Source: Thalassiosira profunda
Lineage: Eukaryota > Bacillariophyta > Thalassiosirophyceae > Thalassiosirales > Thalassiosiraceae
Reading direction: 5' to 3'
Length of the DNA stretch: 13,515 bases
Assembly: GCA_036939355.1 (NCBI GenBank)
Contig: JALLAP010000544.1
Location: forward strand, 1-13,515
Positions 7,476-13,515 of this stretch are shown here, in pieces. The position numbers and the translations under genes are program-made. The stretch's first letter is position 1. The number at the start of each line of letters is the position of its first letter. The notes under the pieces were generated by a model that saw only the letters and a program-made list of their open reading frames with translations, did no database searches and was not told the origin of the DNA.

Positions 7476-8760
7476 ATGAGTTCCTCGCCTGCCGACGGCG
7501 GATGCCCTGAGGGGAAGGGAGATGAGAGTTGCAGGAGAGTATTGTCAATCCAATCTCACGTGGTATCAGGATGTGAGTGCCTTGGGAGATGTGCGTCGTC
7601 CTCAGACAAGCAGTCCGACGAACAGTTCGTGTGTGCGTTCGCTCACCTCTCGGTTCGATGTGCATACTAGACGTGGGCAACAAAGCCGCGGTCTTTCCGC
7701 TACAACTTCTGGGCTTCGACGTGGACATTGTGAACAGTGTTCAGTTCTCGAATCACACGGGGTATCCTTCCGGATGGGAGGGGGACGTTCTCGACGGCGC
7801 GATGCTCGGGCGTCTCGTGGAGGGAATGGAAAGGAACGGCCTTCTCGCCGATGAATCTGGCGCGGGGAGGATCGGCAATATACTTACTGGGTACATCGGA
7901 TCGGAGTCGTTTTTGAGATCGGTGGTGCACATCGTGCAAAAGCTGAAGTTGTTGAATCCGACCTGCCGTTACGTTTGCGATCCAGTTCTTGGCGACTTGG
8001 GCAGATTCTACGTGCCGAAGGAGCTGGTGGACATCTACCGCAGCGACGTGCTGCCGCTGGCCGACGTTGTAACCCCCAATCAGTTCGAGATCGAGCAGCT
8101 CACGGGAATATCAATACGAACACTGGAAGACGCCAAGCGTGCATGCTGCCTTTTGCACGATTGGGGCGTATCGACAGTGCTAATAACGAGCATCGTGTTC
8201 GAAGAGAGCGGACACCAAAGCGCAGATCTTACTGCAGACAGACAGCATGCGGAGCCCACAGTCGGAATGTTTGCATCTCGGCGAATGCACAACTCGCAGC
8301 AGACTGAGAACGAACAAGAGACGACCGATGAGCAATACGTTCTTTACAGCCCAAGATTTGACGGCCAGTTTACGGGCACGGGCGACGTTTGTGCGGCGCT
8401 CTTTTTGGCGTGGACCGTTCTGGATGGCGACGGCAGTTTGGCATCCTCGCTTGAAAAACTGGCAGGTGAGATTCCCACGCGTTCCGTTCTCTTGCTTGTG
8501 ACATTGCAACTGCAACTCAGTGAGTGCTTCCAGGTACAATGCACGCCATCGTCCGAAGAACCTACAATGCAGCAACGAAGAAGCGAACGCAATTTGGTGT
8601 GGAACAGTCACAACTAGTATCCTCTAGGGAGATGCAACTGATCCAAAGCCGAGACGACATACTGAATCCCCCACGAAACTTGCGTGCTTCGAAGGTGGCT
8701 CCCGGACTAGGGCGTCCCTACCAGACCAGCCGTGGGTTGCACACGATGGGGATGATTTGA
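7476..8760 (+). CDS. PDXK: Pyridoxal kinase
   Basis: Phosphorylates pyridoxal, pyridoxine or pyridoxamine with ATP to form the B6 coenzyme (salvage route). Exons 7476-7572, 7671-8465 and 8534-8760 join in frame (GTGAGT and GTGAGA donors; CTAG and CCAG acceptors) to give 372 residues. Exon 1 ends within RRVLSIQSHVVSG and exon 2 continues YVGNKAAVFPLQLLGF, together matching the N-terminal substrate loop of the family. Further motifs are VNSVQFSNHTGY, the DPVLGD loop at 137-142, TPNQFE, and GTGD at 268-271, whose Asp is the catalytic base. The loop after DPVLGD is short, as in plant rather than animal enzymes. A hydrophilic stretch of about 45 residues (about 209-254) precedes GTGD and is longer than in the human enzyme. 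Exon 3 ends the domain at SRDDILNPP and adds a basic tail of about 28 residues. No targeting peptide is visible, so it is probably cytosolic. Confidence 0.92.
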
Positions 8761-9143
8761 GCACCGCAGATCAGAGCTCTAAAGGGTCTACGTTTGCCTC
8801 ACAGATGTGCACCCACACCACGAGGAGGGCCGCCCGCCGCCCACTACATACGACGGAAAGACGGAGAATAAGCAATGGCAGGATCTCCCTAACAAATTCA
8901 AGCCGCCTCTTCAGGGCGGTCAATTGCATCGACGGGAGAGGTTTCAATAGTACTCAATTGTAAAGGGGAAAGAGGAGTCGGACTGGCGTCCTCCACAGCA
9001 ACGGCGGCAAGAGGAGACACGGCACACCAGGAGCGTGGATACGCTTTCATGTCATCACTACCTCTAGACTTTCAACTGATTGATGATTGGTGCACGTCTT
9101 GTGCAATAAACCACCAAGCTTACTTCTCCTCCCACCCTGTTGC
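8761..9143. other. Convergent intergenic region, no gene seen
   Basis: This lies between the stop codons of pyridoxal kinase and the IN-box gene. It contains a small hairpin CCGCC/GGCGG (8903-8907 and 8915-8919) and AATAAA near 9105, which could serve as the kinase poly(A) signal although it is about 345 bp past the stop. Short open frames here show no family resemblance. Confidence 0.5.
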
Positions 9144-12100
9144 CTACGATAGATTCGCCGTTCCCTTCGCGAATGGAGTCGCTTCCTTTTCTTTTGCCTT
9201 GTCTTCGTCCGCCTTCGCAACTCGGCGGGCAATCGCCTGCTGCTTCTTGAGCTTCTTCTTCATCCGCTTCTTCTTGGACTTGTTCCACATCTTTGGATCG
9301 TCGCTTTCATTTCCCTCCTGCTCCTTCTGTTGCTTCTTCACTTGCGCAGCTGGTTCGCAGCTGCCCTCTTCCTTCTGAGATATTTCCTCCACAACAGCTG
9401 GTTTGCCGCCCTCGCAAGGATGCCCGTCCTCGCCGAATGTCTTGCCCAGCACTTCCCAGTACAGTTTCGCCAATGTCTTTGGTTTGACGTGCTGCTTTCT
9501 GACGATGTAGACGGCTACGAAGCTTTCGCCAGCCCCAACCCCCAACCTATTCCGGAGGAGGGGCCGGGTCCTACTAAATGACGAATCCATCTCCATGTCC
9601 GCAAGAGCTGGATCAATGACCTTGTCGGCGTGAATGCGACCATCGATCACAACACAGTGCGTAAATGGGCCAGATGTGACCTCTACAATCATGACCTCGT
9701 TTCCATGAGTGGCAGTTTGATCTACCGCATCTTTGTCGACCTTCTTGAGGACAATCGTTCTGACATATTTGCAAAGGAGGCCGATTTTCTCTCCGGGAGT
9801 AGTCCTGCGATCAGGGAATGTCAAGTCAACTATCTCTTTGATTGCGGAACTCAGAATATCTTCCGGCAAGTGAAGGAGGGCCTTCTTGAAGCAATCCGTA
9901 CTCCCGTTGTCAGTAGATGGATCGTCGTCTCTCGCTCCGGGTGGAATGCCAATGGAATGATTCTCCGGTTGCGATAGCAGTCCAAGAACGAGGCTCATCG
10001 CTTCTTCCTTGAGAATGAAATTCTCAATGACCTCAGCTGGACTGATTGGGCGCATGATTGGGTGCTCATCAGCAGCGGTCTCGCCATACAAGTTGATCGT
10101 CAGCATCTCGCTGTCTCTGTCGAAACCAAGAAGCACTCCCGCTTTGTTGCAATTGGACACCGGGCGATCCGAGGGCGGAGAGTTGAATAGGGGGAAGCTG
10201 ATGAAGAAATCGAGCGCACTAGCAGGACGACGAGGACGACCTGTCTTTTGTGCAAAGATGGAGGTCAGCTTCTTCTCGAGCAAAAGCAAGTACTCGCGAA
10301 CTCTGCCTTCGCCGCACTGCATGTCGGAAACGTTGAGGCCAAAGTGCTGCAAGATTCGATGAACGCCAAAGGTCTCGATGATCTGATCGCAATTGATGTC
10401 GATGCGTCCCGTGCGGACAAGAAGGTCAACCACTACGATTGAGCCAAGGCATTCTGCCACTGGAGCAAGCGTGCGATCCCCTTCGTTCAGAAGCCGTTCC
10501 ACGCTCTGTGGGGCATGTTTCCTGAGCGCCGGGATGGCAAGAGACTGCGCATCTTTACCAACCTTGACACTGTTGATTAGCTTGGGAATCGTAAGAGAAT
10601 GATGGTCGCTGACAACAACGTTGACTCCAACGGCGTCGTGCATCTTGTTCGACAGCTTGCCATTTACTTCTCCAGAGAAGTTGATTGGGAGGATCTTGAT
10701 CAACTCGAACTGCTTGAATGCATCCTCGTCAGATCGAGACTCCTCGAAAAAGGCGTCGATTCGGTGTTGCTTCTCAAGTTGATAGCTTTCAATTGCCGGC
10801 AACAGAGCACCTTGCCGTTCGGGGCATCCTCGGGGAAATACCGCGCCACAGTGTTCTGAATGTGAGCATTTCTAGTCTCCTCGTTGGCGACCCAAGTGAT
10901 GAGCTCGCTCTCTACTTCTCCGACGTTGGTCTGGAGATTGTATGATAATCTATCAACGCGGAGCTTCCCGTCCCTTCCGCGCTCGACGTCCGCAGGTGTG
11001 AGAGAGTACACATCAGAGTGGCGATGCAGTCCCTGGGGAACATTGTCTTCGTCGATGTCGCTTGCGAGGAAGTGCACTCGACCTCCCCACTTTGCTGACG
11101 ATGCTCCACCCCAGCTGTAACCAACATCAGCAAATGAGCGACGAGTGGTTTTCGACCCGTTGTACTGAGCAACGAATCTGGTAGGAGTGTGCCCACGAGG
11201 CACAACGATGCCAACCAAGTATGGAGCCTCGCACTTCTTGCCATCGTCACCACTGAGCGTCTCGATGCCAGCGTACACAAAAATATCAAAGCCGGGGCGC
11301 TTGTCGAGTATCGTGGAGACGGAGGAATGAAAGTGGGAGAAATCCCAACGCCCAAAGTCGACAAAGGTAGAATCGCATGGTCCCTCATGGGTCAGGTGCA
11401 CCTTCTGCAGCAGCTCGATTGCGTCGGGGGACATGTCAAATTTGCCAGACGCAACCGCTGGGCACTTCGGTCCAGTGGATCGAGTTTGAGGGAGAGGAGA
11501 CCTTGCCCTCTTACAGCTGCCATTTCCTCCGGCAGCAGACCCGGACCCGGGGGACAGCTTACGCTTGATTCGTGACGAACGATTGTCAGCACTTTCAACG
11601 AGACCTCTGCTGCCACTGTCCCCATCAGGAGCCTTGCGCTCCACCAGAGCAGCGTGTTTAGCAGCGGATAACAGAGTCGCAGCTTTTGGCGCCTTGTTGC
11701 CTTCTGTTGCTCCATGACTGGCGGCTGCCGCCTGTTTGACAAGGATTGTTTCTGGAGGAGACTTCAGTTTCTGAAGTGGGGGCACAAGAGTTTAGTACAC
11801 ATAGATGGAATGTTCATGTCCTAACAGTGTAGTAGTCAACTCACCCCTGGGCTCTTCATCTTCCCACTGCTCACACTCTGCCCATTCTCGGGAATACCGT
11901 TGTCGTGAAAGCTAGCATCATCGTCTATCTTCTTCTCCCCCTGCTTTGACAGACTATCTGTCCTCGGTCTGATATTGGCCTTTTGGGAGGTATCTCCTCC
12001 ACTGGACTGCACCGAATCTTCGTCCACCTCGGACAGCAGGGGCCTCGTGTCAGCCGCCGCCATGTCTCGATTGTAAATGTGCTTCTCCGCGAGCATCACG

Positions 12101-12477
12101 CCGTCCTTCGACCAGTTCGCTGAACTCGTCCGCTTCCGGAACTTCTTCTCGCCAAAGATCTCCTCGAGGTCGCACGTCAGCACCTCCCCAAAGATTTTGT
12201 CGGGGTCGAGGCGACCGGGACCGGCGGCGAACTGCCGCTCGAGCGCATCGTGGAGGTTGGCCTTTTGGCACCACTCCGGGATTGTCTTTTTCGGCCGCTG
12301 GTTCTCCTCCTCGGAATCGGACATTTCGTACGTCTGCAAGGACGACAGTGGCTTCTGCTTGGGCGCCGCGGCCGGCGGGTTCGCCGGATCTAAGTCCTCC
12401 ACATCCCGCAAATGCAAGTTAGGGCTTGCGGCGCTGGCTTTCTTCATGGCTCTTCCCGCTGGTGATGCTTTCAGCAT
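9144..12477 (-). CDS. INCENP IN-box protein, apparently fused to a long unrecognised region with a possible Cys-His-Asp triad
   Basis: Proposed exons on the minus strand are 12477-11845, 11770-10842 and 10785-9144, giving 1067 residues. Residues 66-122 are an IN-box (IPEWCQKANLHDALERQ through DLEEIFGEKKF to TSSANW), the segment of inner centromere protein that binds and activates Aurora kinase. The first join uses a GTGAGT donor and a pyrimidine-rich CAG acceptor and keeps phase. The second, a 56-bp intron (GTATTT...AAAG), is uncertain. The remaining 850 residues are not recognised. They include a Trp/Phe-rich module at about 330-500 and STDCFKKALLHL followed by THCVVID and KVIDPAL, which could be Cys819, His897 and Asp912 of a papain-like fold. 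The end (about 1020-1067) is very Lys-rich. IN-boxes normally sit at the C-terminus, so two genes remain possible: the first exon also reaches its own TGA at 11836. Confidence 0.5.
12112..12282 (-). other. INCENP IN-box (Aurora kinase-activating motif)
   Basis: It encodes residues 66-122 of the exon starting at 12477. It is preceded by LQTYEMSDSEEE, an acidic lead-in like that before the IN-box of animal and plant INCENP. The sequence IPEWC...LDPDKIFGEVLTCDLEEIFGEKKFRKRTSSANW has the family pattern: the IPxW start, the hydrophobic DLEEIF helix, basic residues, and the TSS motif phosphorylated by Aurora in known INCENPs. This is the firmest identification in the gene. Confidence 0.85.
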
Positions 12478-13247
12478 ACATTATCAATGCACACTTTCTC
12501 GTCTGTCCATTTTAGAGTCCATTTCTGTCGTGGAATTGTCTCTCAAAAATTGTTCTCCAATGTCGCGTATTGCAATAGATTCCTGTGCTCTTGTCCACAG
12601 AGCGCGAGCGGCACTTGTTGGTCGCGGGAGTGGCTGCATTAATGTGTCGGAGGTTGCGCATCGCGGGGAGACATCGGGAACGATAATTTTATCGCTGGAA
12701 GAAGGACGCACGCCGGGGATCTGTTAGGGTTGACCTCCTTCACTCGACAAGCACCCGAATGAACCCAGCGCATAGCGGCGGGGGGCAAGGCATGCCCCCG
12801 AGGTGCCCCACCTCGCATCTCGTCACCACATCAACCAGACGACCTCGACGGATGTGTTTTCAGTTTCGAGGCGCAAGCTGACCAGTCGCCGTCGCCAATC
12901 CCACTGCTGCTGGTATTGGAGCGAGGAGCCATGTCGCTGCTCCTGATGGCGGATGTCGTTGCGAGCCCGCCCCCAGGCATGGCGGCTTGGGAGCCGGCGC
13001 CGGCGCTGCCCGCCCTCTTCGCACACATACATACATCTCGTCAACCTCGCTGGGCGGGCGTTGGATCAGCAGAAGACACGAGTGGAGTCTACGTAGGAAA
13101 CAGTACTTTACCACTTTCTTTGGCGAATTTGACTTGCCTCCACCCCCCAAACAACACAACAACTCAACGCCAGCGTCCGGGCAAACCCTGCTGGGGACGC
13201 ACTGGCTCGTAGACAAGAGCTCTCGGCGCTGCAATAGGCAGGATCCG
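12478..13247. other. Region with no firm gene; possible extra 5' exon of the IN-box gene
   Basis: On the minus strand 12711-12484 is open in the same frame as the IN-box exon and ends with TGA and TAA just before the ATG at 12477. It encodes about 75 residues of varied composition (for example ALWTRAQESIAIRDIGEQF). It could be a 5' leader, or an upstream exon if a short intron (GT at about 12493) removes the two stops. Near 12780 there is GC-rich, self-complementary sequence. On the plus strand an open frame from 12916 has no recognisable content. A third copy of CTACGTAGGAA is at 13089-13099. Confidence 0.35.
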
Positions 13248-13515
13248 ATGCGGAGCTACCGCCACGCGTCGAGTCCGCGGGGAGGGGCGGCGGCATCCGA
13301 GAGCGCGATGTCGTCGGCGTCCTCCTCCTTGCGGCACGACGCTCACCTCAAGTCCTGCCTCCGCCATGGCGCTTACTCCCGGGGCTCTGGGCCCGGCAGC
13401 GGCGCGGCCTCCTCGCTGTCGCCGTCGCAGGGGACGCTGCAGTTGCACTACCAGCGGCAAGAGCGGCGGAGGCACGCCTGCCAGGCGAGGGAGGAGGAGG
13501 AATGCTCGGCCCGGT
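13248..13515 (+). CDS. Possible 5' end of an unidentified gene, 3'-partial
   Basis: From ATG at 13248 the frame is open to the right edge (89 codons). The product is Ser/Arg/Gly-rich, with SSASSSLRHDAHLKSCLRHG and a basic-acidic end (QERRRHACQAREEEE). The frame also stays open upstream of the ATG for at least 80 bp, so the start may be further left or at a splice acceptor. No domain is recognised. High GC makes chance open frames likely here; the opposite strand is open too. Low confidence. Confidence 0.3.
   Translation, partial: MRSYRHASSPRGGAAASESAMSSASSSLRHDAHLKSCLRHGAYSRGSGPGSGAASSLSPSQGTLQLHYQRQERRRHACQAREEEECSAR

Noticed and set aside
8757..8963. 68-codon frame overlapping the pyridoxal kinase stop codon
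   Set aside because: No family resemblance, lies in the 3' flank, and eukaryotic genes rarely overlap stop-to-start in this way.
12823..13234. Minus-strand frames of 65-124 codons near the right edge
   Set aside because: Several frames overlap on both strands with Arg/Pro/Ala-rich composition and no motifs.

Overview
The window reads as nuclear DNA of a diatom, probably a Thalassiosira-like centric. This is inferred from three things. Genes have short GT-AG introns, mostly with GTGAGT or GTAAGT donors. Two proteins start with a signal peptide followed by an Ala-Phe cleavage site (A|FT), the bipartite plastid presequence of diatoms and related algae. Coding regions are GC-rich and lie compactly on both strands. 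One undetermined base at 1103 indicates a draft assembly. No rRNA, tRNA, CRISPR array or complete transposon was recognised.

Layout, left to right. (1) 1-1037, plus: 3' part of a START/COQ10-like lipid-binding protein gene. (2) 1148-1798, plus: small plastid-targeted membrane protein of unknown function. (3) 1799-3341: about 1.5 kb without a supported gene, with a degenerate direct repeat, a GC-rich palindrome-rich island, a 14-bp inverted repeat and, next to the following gene, a cluster of ACGT-core motifs with a TATA-like box. (4) 3342-5013, plus: plastid ATP sulfurylase, three exons, with the presequence on its own exon. (5) 5222-7017, minus: BRO1-domain (ALIX/BROX-type) protein, four exons, with a 20-bp tandem repeat in its third intron and a PPxY motif in its tail. 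(6) 7476-8760, plus: pyridoxal kinase, three exons, divergent from the BRO1 gene. (7) 9144-12477, minus: a gene whose first exon carries an INCENP IN-box (the Aurora-kinase activating motif) and which appears to splice into about 850 residues of unrecognised sequence with a possible Cys-His-Asp triad and a Lys-rich tail. (8) 13248-13515, plus: possible 5' end of another gene running off the window.

The genes do not form a pathway. They are independent housekeeping genes: sulfate activation in the plastid, vitamin B6 salvage, ESCRT-type membrane traffic, mitosis and lipid binding. The ATP sulfurylase/BRO1 and pyridoxal kinase/IN-box pairs are convergent; BRO1 and pyridoxal kinase are divergent. 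The most unusual items are the IN-box gene, the Met in place of His in the GRDHAG-type motif of ATP sulfurylase, and the ACGT-core cluster upstream of that gene. All exon joins were worked out by eye from splice consensus, reading phase and remembered family sequences; none was checked against transcripts or databases.
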